From positions 1,728,001-1,792,000 of the forward strand of contig NZ_CP014525.1 in assembly GCF_001611975.1 (NCBI RefSeq): 64,000 nucleotides of DNA, given 5' to 3'. Shown here piece by piece: positions 38,066-46,461 of the stretch; within the stretch, counting starts at the first letter, position 1; every line of letters begins with the position of its first letter. The position numbers were made by a program, and so were the translations under genes. This stretch comes from Haematospirillum jordaniae (GTDB lineage Bacteria > Pseudomonadota > Alphaproteobacteria > Rhodospirillales > Rhodospirillaceae). Under the pieces are notes generated by a model, which saw only the letters and a list, made by a program, of their open reading frames with translations, was not told the DNA's origin and did no database searches.

Positions 38066-38430
38066 TGTTGATTTCCCCCGCCCATGCCCAGGCTGTTGAT
38101 GCAGCAGCCGGAGGCATGCAGTCTGGTCTTCTGCAGCTTTTGCCATTGGCACTTATTTTTGTTGTTTTTTACTTTCTGCTGATTCGTCCCCAGCAGAAAC
38201 GCATGAAGGCTCATCGCGAAATGCTGGCCAACGTGCGCCGCGGTGATGTCGTCGTGACGTCGGGCGGGATTATTGGTACCGTTACGAAGGTTATGGATGC
38301 CGAGCTTCAGGTTGAGATTGCAGAAGGGGTGAAGGTCAAGGTTGCCCGCGAAATGTTGGCTTCTGTCAACGCAAAGACCGAACCGTCCAAGCCTGCAAAA
38401 GAAAAGGAAGATACCAAGGAAAGTGTCTAG
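38065..38430 (+). CDS. yajC: preprotein translocase subunit YajC
   Basis: A 121-residue single-pass inner-membrane protein associated with SecDF. It has a short N-terminus, one membrane helix (LLPLALIFVVFYFLLIRPQQKRMK), then GDVVVTSGGIIGTVTKV and VKVAREML; the tail is lysine-rich. AGGAG lies 8 bases before the ATG. secD and secF, which usually follow yajC, are not next to it. Confidence 0.95.
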   Translation: MLISPAHAQAVDAAAGGMQSGLLQLLPLALIFVVFYFLLIRPQQKRMKAHREMLANVRRGDVVVTSGGIIGTVTKVMDAELQVEIAEGVKVKVAREMLASVNAKTEPSKPAKEKEDTKESV

Positions 38431-38457
38431 TCTGATCCCATGCTTATGGAGAGAAAA

Positions 38458-38832
38458 ATGGACATTACACCGGTTGTTCCCGCAGGCAGGCAGATTATCT
38501 CCGCCTATGGCGACGGTAACTTTCGTATTGCCGGTACTGTCTGGAGCTCTCCTATTCTTGTGTTTCCGACTTTTTCCTGCTCGTGGGATGTTTCATCACC
38601 GGAAAGTTTGACCGCTGAGTCCTTTCGGTCCGTGCAGGAATATAACCCCGGTATTGAGATTGTATTGATTGGGGGAGGGCGGACCTCCCCCTTCCTTCCA
38701 ACTTCTCTGCGTCAAGTGCTAGGCGAGATGTTTGCGTCCTGCGACGTTATGGATACCGGAGCCGCTTGCCGTACTTTTAATGTACTGTTGGCCGAGGACC
38801 GCCGTGTTGCGGCGGCCCTTTTCCCTGTTTGA
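38458..38832 (+). CDS. Mth938-like domain protein (DUF498)
   Basis: A 124-residue protein of the DUF498/Mth938 family. It shows IISAYGDGNFRIAG, the ILVFPTFSCSWDV strand and IEIVLIGGGRTSPFL, then MDTGAACRTFNVLLAEDRRVAAAL. The family includes a mitochondrial complex I assembly factor (NDUFAF3). It often follows secF in alphaproteobacteria. ATG 38458 has GGAGA 7 bases upstream and is preferred to ATG 38440. Confidence 0.87.
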   Translation: MDITPVVPAGRQIISAYGDGNFRIAGTVWSSPILVFPTFSCSWDVSSPESLTAESFRSVQEYNPGIEIVLIGGGRTSPFLPTSLRQVLGEMFASCDVMDTGAACRTFNVLLAEDRRVAAALFPV

Positions 38833-38839
38833 AACAGCG

Positions 38840-40024
38840 CTACCCCGCTGGCAATAATACGGTTGCAATAGCCTGTGCGGCTATGCCCTCTTTTCGTCCT
38901 GTAAATCCGAGGCGTTCTGTCGTCGTCGCTTTGATGCTGACCCGGGACCCCGGAATATCCATAATCCGTGCAAGGGACAGGATCATGTCCTGACGATAGG
39001 GCCCAAGTTTGGGCTCTTCGCAGATTATGGTGACGTCGACATGGATGATGCGGCCAGCCTGCTGGCGGATCAGGTTGCAGGCATGTTCTAGGAAGATTCG
39101 TGATGGTGCGTCTTTCCAGTGTGCGTTTCCGGGGGGGAAATGAACGCCGATATCGCCGGCTCCGATACAGCCATACAGGGCATCGGTCAGGGCGTGCATG
39201 GCAACATCAGCATCAGAATGACCAGACAGCTTTCTGCAAAAGGGAATGCTGACGCCACAGAGGGTCAGGGTGTTTCCTGTTGTGAAGGCATGAACATCAA
39301 AGCCAATACCCGTTCGTGTTTCCATGTTGATGCAAGGTACCTGGCTGCCTTTGTCCACATCATCTGACCAAGTGATTTTATAGTTTTCAGACGAGCCTGC
39401 GACCATTTGCACCGGGCCTTTGCCAAGATGCTCCAGAAGGGCAGCATCATCCGTCAGTGACAGGCCGGCACACTGTCTGTGTGCATCAAGGATTGTCTTG
39501 AAGCAAAATCCTTGGGGTGTTTGTGCGCGCCACAACCCTTTCCGGCTGACAGAGTGGAGGACGACACAATCACTATTAACGCTTTTGAGTGTGTCTGCGA
39601 CTTCCGTCCCGGGTATTGCTGCGGGGGCGGACTGTAGGGCTTGCAAAACAGCGTCAATCACATTTGGCCCTGCAAAGGGACGGGCAGCATCGTGGATCAG
39701 GACAAAATCGGGAGCGTGTTTGCAGAGGGCCTCCAAGCCGTTCCGGACACTGTCCTGTCGCTCTTGCCCACCAAAAACAGGCGTGCACAAGGGAAGATCG
39801 CCAACGGCTTCCTGGTACAGGGCTTCATCGTCGGGGTGGATAACAACCTGTATGCCGTCAATATCGGGATGGTTCAGAAAAGAACATACTGATTGCCGGA
39901 TAACGGGTTGGCCATTGACTATGGCATATTGCTTGGGAACGGGGCCGCCAAAGCGGTTGCTGCGCCCTGCGGCAACAATGATGGCATAGACTTTTGGGGA
40001 AGCAGGCACAGAAGGAAACACCAT
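38840..40024 (-). CDS. ispDF: bifunctional MEP cytidylyltransferase / MEcPP synthase
   Basis: A 394-residue fusion for two steps of the non-mevalonate isoprenoid pathway. The IspD half (1-225) has IIVAAGRSNRFGGPVPKQY, DAARPF and a QTPQGF segment. The IspF half begins about 235 (TGIGFDVHAF) and has the zinc-site histidines, GHSDADVAMHALTDALYG, IGVHFPPGN and the end LGFTGRKEGIAAQA. The fusion is typical of alphaproteobacteria. It converges with the Mth938-like gene. Confidence 0.96.
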   Translation of the reverse strand: MVFPSVPASPKVYAIIVAAGRSNRFGGPVPKQYAIVNGQPVIRQSVCSFLNHPDIDGIQVVIHPDDEALYQEAVGDLPLCTPVFGGQERQDSVRNGLEALCKHAPDFVLIHDAARPFAGPNVIDAVLQALQSAPAAIPGTEVADTLKSVNSDCVVLHSVSRKGLWRAQTPQGFCFKTILDAHRQCAGLSLTDDAALLEHLGKGPVQMVAGSSENYKITWSDDVDKGSQVPCINMETRTGIGFDVHAFTTGNTLTLCGVSIPFCRKLSGHSDADVAMHALTDALYGCIGAGDIGVHFPPGNAHWKDAPSRIFLEHACNLIRQQAGRIIHVDVTIICEEPKLGPYRQDMILSLARIMDIPGSRVSIKATTTERLGFTGRKEGIAAQAIATVLLPAG

Positions 40025-40072
40025 GAACAGAAGGCTCCGGCACGGGATATCAGGGGGACGTTATAAAAGAGT

Positions 40073-42760
40073 TCAGTGCGTTTCCAGAAGATCCAGTTCA
40101 ACCTCGGCAACGTCAACATCAACATTGCGTACCCGCCGGAAACCAAGTTGTTCAACAAAGGTCAGCATCCTCTTGTTTTCTATAAGGATCTGCCCGGTCA
40201 TTTTCCGTACTTCCGTACTGCGACAGTAGCGGATCATTTTATTCATCAAGGCGTTCCCCAAGCCGGTTCCCTTCAGGTCGGAGCGCACAACAATCGAGAA
40301 CTCAGCCTCTTCATGATCCGGATCATTGACAACCCGGACTACGCCCAGTGTCTCGCTTTGACCCTCTGCGTCGTATCCTACGGCGATGAAAGCCATCTCA
40401 CGATCGTAATCGATCTGGGTCATCCGGGCCATCTGGCTGCGTGGCAACTCTTGGATCACGCCAAAAAAGCGGAAGCGGATATCTTCCGGATCAAGTCTTG
40501 ATACAAAAACATGATGGTTTGGCTCATCCTCCGGACGAATGGGACGCAGGATGACATCCTGCCCGGTGCGCATGGTATAAACCTCTTCGAGCTCCTTGGG
40601 GTATGGTCTGATCGCCAAGCGGTCGACAAGCGATCCGCCTCTCCATGGAGCGATTTCTACCTTGGCATCCAAGGCAATAACGCCTTGGTGATTGCAGAAT
40701 AGGGGATTTATATCAAGCCACTGTATTTCCGGAAGATCTATGGCCATCTGGGCAACCTGTACCAACGCCAAGCACAAGGCTTCCATGTCGGCTGGTTCCT
40801 GATGCCGGAACCCTTGCAGAAGGCGGGACACCCTGGTTCTTTCCACAAGATCCCGTGCCAGTGTCATGTTCAAGGGGGGCAGGGCAATGGCATGGTCATT
40901 GATAATTTCCGTTGCTGTTCCACCATGGCCAAAAAGGATAACCGGGCCAAAGACCGGATCAACGTGTAAGCCAATGATAATTTCGTGTGCATTTTCCCTT
41001 TTTTCCATCCGCTGAACGGTGAATCCGCGTATTTCAGCATCGGGAAAATTATCCTTGATACGGGCCAGCATACGCCGGGCGGCTGTTTCTGTATCATCAG
41101 CTCCGAAGAGGCCGAGACGAACACCGCCCTTGTCGCTCTTGTGGTGAATGTCCGGTGACAGGATTTTCAGGGCCAGGGGGCCGGCCATTTCCTCCGCGAT
41201 ACTACGGACTTCCTCGGGCGAATGGGCAACCCGTGTTTCGACAACAGGAATGCCATATGCCGATAACAGGGCTTTCGCTTCCGGTTCGGAGAGGGTGCTG
41301 TGTCCGGCCTCCAAGGCTTCAGAGATAATCCGACGTGCCATTTTTGTGTTGGCCGTGAATTCTGTTGGCAGGCTTGCCGGAGTTTCCATGAGCAAGTCTT
41401 GGACCTGCCTGTATTTGATCATATGCAAAAAAGCCCTGACGGCTTGGTGCGGGGTCTGGAAATTGGGTATTCCGGACTGATGGAACAGGGCTCTCGCCTT
41501 CTCCACGCGATCGTCCCCAACCCAGCAGGCCATGACGCTTGTGCGCTTGTTCTGGCGGGCTGTGGCAACAATCTTTTCGGCGACTTCCAAGGGGTCGCTT
41601 TGACAGGTAGGGGCGTGCATGACAAGGATGCCATCCACCTCACGAGCTTGTGCCAAGGCACCAAGTGCCGCAGCGTACCTAGCTCCGTCTGAATCACCGT
41701 GGATTTGTACCGGATTGCCATGTGACCACGTGGCATTCAATGCCTTTGACAGGCTTTCAAGGGTCTCGTCCGATAGCTCTGCCAGCGTTCCACCTTCATC
41801 TAGAAGATCATCGACTGCAAGGATGCCTATGCCCCCGCCATTTGTCAGAATGGCAAGGCGTGGTCCTTTCGGGCGGTTGATGATGGCAAGGGTCTCGGTC
41901 GCCGAAAAAAGCTCCTCGATGTCGTAAACCCTCAGCATGCCCGCGCGCCTTATGGCCGCTTCATATACGTCATCATTGCCGGCCAAGGCACCGGTATGGC
42001 TGACCGTGGCGCTTTGTACCGCAGGGTGACGCCCGGCTTTTATGACCAGAACAGGCTTGTTACGCGCTGCCGATCGGGCGGCTGACATGAAGTTGCGACG
42101 TTCAGGAATGCTTTCCATATACAAAAGAATGGCGCGTGTGTCGGGATCTCCACCTAGGTAGTCTAGGATATCGCCGAACCCCGTGTTCATCATGCCGCCA
42201 AGCGAAATAAAGTGAGAGAAGCCAATGCCGCGTGGCCAAGCCCAGTCCAGAACGGCTGTACACAGAGCGCCGGATTGCGAGACAAAAGCAATCTTGCCCG
42301 GATGTGCGGCTTGAGGGGCCATGCTGGCATTCAGGCCAAGGGCAGGGACCTGAAGCCCAAGGCTGTTGGGTCCAAGAAGGCGGATGTCGTAGCGCAGTGC
42401 TATATTCAGCAGCTGTCCGGTCAGTGCCGGGTTGTCGGAGACGCGCCCCAGTCCGGATGTAACCGATATGGCGGCTTCGGTTCCACGTTGGCCAAGGCTT
42501 TCAAGTGCGGCAACGGATTCCTCTGGTGGGACAGCCAGAATGGCAAGATCCGGCACAATAGGAATGGATGCAATATCAGGATAGGCCAGTACGCCCTGTA
42601 CTGATGTGTACTTTGGATTGACCGGTAAGACGGGCCCCCTGAAAGCCCCATGCAGAAGATTCCGCATGACAACGGTTCCGACGCTGCCCTGTGCATGAGA
42701 TGCACCGATGACAGCCAGTGAACTTGGACGCAGTAATTTTTCAAGATGGCGTACGCCCAT
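40073..42760 (-). CDS. Pat-type protein acetyltransferase (NDP-forming acyl-CoA synthetase fused to GNAT)
   Basis: An 895-residue protein. It has a CoA-binding and ligase-like part (RHLEKLLRPSSLAVIGAS at the start, FVSQSGAL, SLGGMMNTGFGDILDYL), an ATP-grasp part (ALLSAYGIPVVETRVA, ALKILSPDIHHKSDKGGV) and a C-terminal GNAT domain from about residue 735 (ILRPIRPEDEPNHHVFVSRL, then GTGLGNALMNKMIRY). This matches Pat/PatZ enzymes that acetylate lysines such as those of acetyl-CoA synthetase. The GNAT position at the C-terminus is as in PatZ. ATG 42760 starts the family sequence. Confidence 0.9.
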   Translation of the reverse strand: MGVRHLEKLLRPSSLAVIGASHAQGSVGTVVMRNLLHGAFRGPVLPVNPKYTSVQGVLAYPDIASIPIVPDLAILAVPPEESVAALESLGQRGTEAAISVTSGLGRVSDNPALTGQLLNIALRYDIRLLGPNSLGLQVPALGLNASMAPQAAHPGKIAFVSQSGALCTAVLDWAWPRGIGFSHFISLGGMMNTGFGDILDYLGGDPDTRAILLYMESIPERRNFMSAARSAARNKPVLVIKAGRHPAVQSATVSHTGALAGNDDVYEAAIRRAGMLRVYDIEELFSATETLAIINRPKGPRLAILTNGGGIGILAVDDLLDEGGTLAELSDETLESLSKALNATWSHGNPVQIHGDSDGARYAAALGALAQAREVDGILVMHAPTCQSDPLEVAEKIVATARQNKRTSVMACWVGDDRVEKARALFHQSGIPNFQTPHQAVRAFLHMIKYRQVQDLLMETPASLPTEFTANTKMARRIISEALEAGHSTLSEPEAKALLSAYGIPVVETRVAHSPEEVRSIAEEMAGPLALKILSPDIHHKSDKGGVRLGLFGADDTETAARRMLARIKDNFPDAEIRGFTVQRMEKRENAHEIIIGLHVDPVFGPVILFGHGGTATEIINDHAIALPPLNMTLARDLVERTRVSRLLQGFRHQEPADMEALCLALVQVAQMAIDLPEIQWLDINPLFCNHQGVIALDAKVEIAPWRGGSLVDRLAIRPYPKELEEVYTMRTGQDVILRPIRPEDEPNHHVFVSRLDPEDIRFRFFGVIQELPRSQMARMTQIDYDREMAFIAVGYDAEGQSETLGVVRVVNDPDHEEAEFSIVVRSDLKGTGLGNALMNKMIRYCRSTEVRKMTGQILIENKRMLTFVEQLGFRRVRNVDVDVAEVELDLLETH

Positions 42761-42908
42761 GGTTTCCGACCTTCGGGAAGAGCAGGCCAACAAGGACAAA
42801 AAATTGCACAGACAAGGATACACCACATGGCGCATTTCTGCACACAGCACAAAGACCTGTGTGTCTGAAGATCAGATGGCATATTTCAGGGGGGATGTTC
42901 TAGAAATA

Positions 42909-42983
42909 TGGCTCCGGCGGTAGGATTCGAACCTACGGCAACCCGATTAACAGTCGGGGGCTCTACCGCTGAGCTACGCCGGA
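42909..42983 (-). tRNA. tRNA-Asn (anticodon GUU)
   Basis: On the minus strand the acceptor stem is TCCGGCG/CGCCGGA and the anticodon loop is CTGTTAA. The T arm is TAGG-TTCGAATCC-TA type and CCA is encoded. It is complete and lies 11 bases from tRNA-Cys on the same strand. Confidence 0.95.
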
Positions 42984-42994
42984 ACATAAAAATT

Positions 42995-43068
42995 TGGAGG
43001 CCGGGACCGGAATCGAACCGGTATACAAGGATTTGCAGTCCTCTGCATCACCACTCTGCCACCCGGCC
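42995..43068 (-). tRNA. tRNA-Cys (anticodon GCA)
   Basis: The acceptor stem GGCCGGG/CCCGGCC is perfect, the anticodon loop has GCA (CTGCAAA), the T loop is TTCGATT and CCA is encoded. It is first in a two-tRNA transcript with tRNA-Asn. Confidence 0.95.
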
Positions 43069-43121
43069 TCGCGACTCGCTGCAAACCCGTGCCAAAAGCA
43101 GAACTGCAACCGAGGAAGCGG

Positions 43122-43150
43122 TTTATATCGATGGCCTATCATCCGGTCAA
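43122..43150 (-). promoter_or_regulatory. sigma70-type promoter for tRNA-Cys/tRNA-Asn
   Basis: On the minus strand TTGACC (43150-43145), a 17-base spacer and TATAAA (43127-43122) form a near-consensus promoter about 54 bases before tRNA-Cys. Confidence 0.6.
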
Positions 43151-43210
43151 CAGAGAAAATAGCCCCGAAGCACCAATTATTTCCGGGATCGGACCAATCC
43201 GATGTGTCCA

Positions 43211-43239
43211 TTGTCAAGGCTACGACAGAAGGCTATAAA
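43211..43239 (+). promoter_or_regulatory. sigma70-type promoter for the PCM-family gene
   Basis: TTGTCA (43211-43216), a 17-base spacer and TATAAA (43234-43239) point toward the gene at 43306. Confidence 0.5.
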
Positions 43240-43305
43240 CAGGGAGTGTTGTGTCTGCACACAACCTGTCCACATTGAAGCATCACGTTTGCAAGGGGTT
43301 GCCGC

Positions 43306-43956
43306 ATGGATTACGCCATTGCCCGCCACAATATGGTCGAAGGCCAGATTCGTCCCAATGGGGTGACAGATCCGGCTGTTATTGAGGCAATGACCGCGGT
43401 CCCCCGCGAGGCTTTTGCCCCGCGCCATCTGCGTTCTGTTGCCTATGCTGATGATGATCTGGAAATAGGGAACGGTCGTATTCTGATGGAACCCATGGTT
43501 CTGGCCCGCCTGTTGCAGGCAGCTGAGATTGATCCGTCCGATGTGGCACTTGAAATTGGCACTGGCAGTGGTTATGCGACGGCTGTTCTGTCGCGTATGG
43601 TGTCGACAGTGGTTTCCGTTGAATCCGACCTTGAGCTGATCAAGGGAGCAAGTGCGACCTTGACTTCGCTGGGGGTCGATAACGCAGCTATTGTATCCGC
43701 TCCTTTGGTTAGCGGGTATCCGGCCCAGGCACCCTATAATGTGATACTGGTGAATGGGGCCGTTGAGTTTATCCCAGATGCCTTGCTGGAACAGATTGCC
43801 CCGGGTGGCCGTCTGGTTGCTGTTCTTGACAAGGGCGGGCAGGGAACTGCTGTGCTGTATACGCGTTCGGGGAATGCCGTTGGTCACCGGCGTCTTTTTG
43901 ATGCGAATATCCCATTGCTCCCCGGGTTTCGTGCACCGCGACGTTTCCAGTTCTAG
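43306..43956 (+). CDS. protein-L-isoaspartate O-methyltransferase family protein
   Basis: A 216-residue SAM methyltransferase-fold protein. It has the PCM-like start ARHNMVEGQIRPNGVTDPAVIEAM, then VPREAFAP, MEPMVLARLLQ and the SAM motif ALEIGTGSGYATAVLSRM. It ends without the usual strong catalytic elements of classical PCM, and alphaproteobacterial proteins of this branch are often just called PCM-like. It precedes a TolC-type gene, as is common in this group. Repair activity is therefore probable but not certain. Confidence 0.82.
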   Translation: MDYAIARHNMVEGQIRPNGVTDPAVIEAMTAVPREAFAPRHLRSVAYADDDLEIGNGRILMEPMVLARLLQAAEIDPSDVALEIGTGSGYATAVLSRMVSTVVSVESDLELIKGASATLTSLGVDNAAIVSAPLVSGYPAQAPYNVILVNGAVEFIPDALLEQIAPGGRLVAVLDKGGQGTAVLYTRSGNAVGHRRLFDANIPLLPGFRAPRRFQF

Positions 43957-44123
43957 TTTCTGTCGCTGATTTGGAAGCGTAGCCAACAGTCGTGGGTTGC
44001 GTTACGCTTCCAACGCTCTATAGTCTTACCCGCTTTATGTATTTTTGCGTGTCCGGCCTAACTTACGGGCACAGTGGTTTTGTTGCTCCCGTATTGGCGG
44101 GACGTTGCGGGTGGACACGACGG

Positions 44124-45482
44124 ATGAAAAAAACGCTTTCAGTTTTTGCTGCTGCCGCATTCTTTCCGGGCCTTGTTTTTCCCGTTTGTACGCAGGCGAT
44201 GTCGCTGGAAGATGCGCTGGCTGCTGCGTACGCCGGTAATCCGGAGCTGCAGGCTGATCGGGCGCGTGTTCGTGCTGTTGATGAAAAGGTGCCGCAGGCT
44301 TTGTCAGGCTGGAGGCCCCGTGTCCAGCTTTCCGGAACGTCTGGTTACGCGCGTGACCATTCTAACACCCGTCAAAGCCGCGATGGATACCAAAGCTCGA
44401 ACCCACGCACGGTTAGTGTAAAACTTGAGCAGGATATTTTTTCCGGCTTCAGGACTGTCAACGACACAAAAGCGGCTGAGAATACGGTGAAGGCGGCTAG
44501 GGCCCAGCTGGCTGTCACAGAACAGACTGTTCTGCAATCTGTTGCCGAAGCTTATCTGAACGTTGTGCGGGATCAGGCGGTTGTCGATCTGAACCGCAAT
44601 AATGAACAGGTTCTGGCCCGTCAGCTTGAGGCCACGCAAGACCGGTTCAGGGTTGGCGAATTGACACGTACTGATGTCAGTCAATCCGAAGCGCGCTTGG
44701 CTAAGGCAACGGCGGATCGCATTAATGCTGAAGCCCAGCTAAAAGCAAGTCGTGCTAATTTTGAACGGCTGGTTGGTCTTCCTGCAGACGACATGCGGTA
44801 TCCGTCCGAACCTCCACACTTGCCTGCCTCACTCGATGAAGCAGTGGAAGCATCACAGGCTATGCATCCCAATGTTCTGGCTGCGGAGTTTTCTGCGGAG
44901 GCGGCCCAGAATACGGTTGATGCCACGGGTGGTGAGTTGATGCCTGCGGTAAAGCTCCAAGCCGATCAAACCAAAACCTATGACCAATCACTGGATGGTG
45001 CCCGGACCAAGGGATACCGCATTATGGCTGTTGTTGATGTTCCCCTGTACGAAGCAGGTGGAGCAACTTGGTCCCGTTTGAGGGAAGCCAAGCAAAAAGC
45101 CGGGCAGGCACGGCTTCAGGTTGACGATGCAAGAAATAAGTCGCGCGAGCTTGCTGTCCGGGCTTGGGAGAGTCTTGTTGCCTCAAGGGCGCAGATTGAA
45201 TCAATCCAAGCTCAGATAGAGGCTGCTACTGTTGCACTGGAAGGTGTGCAGAGGGAGGCTCAGGTTGGATCAAGAACGGTTCTGGATGTTCTAGATGCCG
45301 AGCAGGAGTTGCTGAACGCAAGGGTCAGTCTTGTTACGGCCCAGCGGAATGAACGGGTTGCGGCGCATTCCCTGCTGTCTGCTGTCGGGCGTCTGGATGC
45401 CAAAACTCTTGGTTTGGATGTTGGTATTTATGACCCCATCGAGCATTATAACGATGTGGAAGGGGCATGGTTCGGGTCTTGA
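44124..45482 (+). CDS. tolC: TolC-family outer membrane protein
   Basis: A 452-residue type I secretion/efflux outer-membrane channel. A signal peptide (residues 1-22, ending CTQA) is followed by SLEDALAAAYAGNPELQADRA and coiled-coil repeats; the second repeat starts near residue 235 (EAVEASQAMHPNVLAAEF). The late VGSRTVLDVLDAEQELLNARVSL is diagnostic. ATG 44124 is chosen for the signal peptide. No membrane-fusion or ABC partner lies next to it in this window. Confidence 0.93.
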   Translation: MKKTLSVFAAAAFFPGLVFPVCTQAMSLEDALAAAYAGNPELQADRARVRAVDEKVPQALSGWRPRVQLSGTSGYARDHSNTRQSRDGYQSSNPRTVSVKLEQDIFSGFRTVNDTKAAENTVKAARAQLAVTEQTVLQSVAEAYLNVVRDQAVVDLNRNNEQVLARQLEATQDRFRVGELTRTDVSQSEARLAKATADRINAEAQLKASRANFERLVGLPADDMRYPSEPPHLPASLDEAVEASQAMHPNVLAAEFSAEAAQNTVDATGGELMPAVKLQADQTKTYDQSLDGARTKGYRIMAVVDVPLYEAGGATWSRLREAKQKAGQARLQVDDARNKSRELAVRAWESLVASRAQIESIQAQIEAATVALEGVQREAQVGSRTVLDVLDAEQELLNARVSLVTAQRNERVAAHSLLSAVGRLDAKTLGLDVGIYDPIEHYNDVEGAWFGS

Positions 45483-45771
45483 CAAGGGGGTGATGACCCT
45501 GTTTTGGCTGACAGGACCAATCTTGGGATACCGCAGCCAAACCGGGGCTGTCCTGCCTAGAATGGCAGAAAAAAGGCGTTCTTGGCCTGATTTCCCGTTT
45601 TTGCTCCAAGGGTTGCCTTGTCGCCCACGTCGTGGCAGCATTTTTTTTGCCGCAATCGGATAGAAACAGCGATATCCTGTTGTTTGCAAAATCTTAGGCG
45701 GCAATGATATATCGGTTCCCCGGACGGTGGGCGTACGGGCAGAAAAGCGCGTTAGGGGCTTGGAGATCGTC

Positions 45772-46353
45772 ATGGACGGCAAAGGTCAGGAACCATCGAT
45801 GGAGGATATCCTCGCCTCCATCAGGAAAATCCTGTCGGAGGACGAAGAGGCAGAGACGCAGCAGCCGCCCCAGCCGGCTCCGGTTCAACCTTCCGAGCCG
45901 GCATCTGCTCCGGAGGCTGATGGTGACGATGTTCTTGAGTTGACTCCTGCCATGGTTGAGGATGATGAGGAGCCCTTGGTCTTGGGGGCAGTGCCCGAGC
46001 TGCCCCCTGCGCCACCGTCGCAGGAATCTTGGGCTGTCGAGGAAGATGAAGGTGAACTGGAACCAGCGCCCGTGAAAGTTTCTCCCACCCCGACAATGAC
46101 AGCTGATGATGGCAGTGCCTTGCTGTCTCCACCTGCCGCGGCTCAATCGGCTGCGGCTTTTTCCGAGCTTGCGACCATTGCCCGGGTCAGGGCTATTGGC
46201 ATGGGGCACAGTGACGTCACGCTGGAGGGGATGGTGCGTGACATGCTGAAGCCCATGTTGGCAAGCTGGTTGGATCAGCATTTGCCGGATATGGTCGAGC
46301 GTCTTGTACGCAAGGAAATTGAAAAGCTGGTTTCCGGGACCGAAAAGCAATAA
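45772..46353 (+). CDS. popZ: polar organising protein PopZ-like (DUF2497)
   Basis: A 193-residue protein with the two conserved ends of DUF2497/PopZ: an N-terminal helix SMEDILASIRKILSEDEE and a C-terminal helical region (LEGMVRDMLKPMLASWLDQ, then LPDMVERLVRKEIEKL) that forms oligomers in the Caulobacter protein. The middle (about 30-125) is a proline- and acid-rich disordered linker. PopZ anchors the chromosome origin at the pole. GGAG precedes ATG 45772. It lies between tolC and valS, the usual place. Confidence 0.88.
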   Translation: MDGKGQEPSMEDILASIRKILSEDEEAETQQPPQPAPVQPSEPASAPEADGDDVLELTPAMVEDDEEPLVLGAVPELPPAPPSQESWAVEEDEGELEPAPVKVSPTPTMTADDGSALLSPPAAAQSAAAFSELATIARVRAIGMGHSDVTLEGMVRDMLKPMLASWLDQHLPDMVERLVRKEIEKLVSGTEKQ

Positions 46354-46461
46354 AAAACGATTTGATCGAAGGGATGTGCGCGTCAGCCCCCGCAAGAGGG
46401 TTGGCGCGTCCCCGTTTTGGGGGCATCCAGGTGTTACTACGTGAAGTGGAACAATAGAGAT

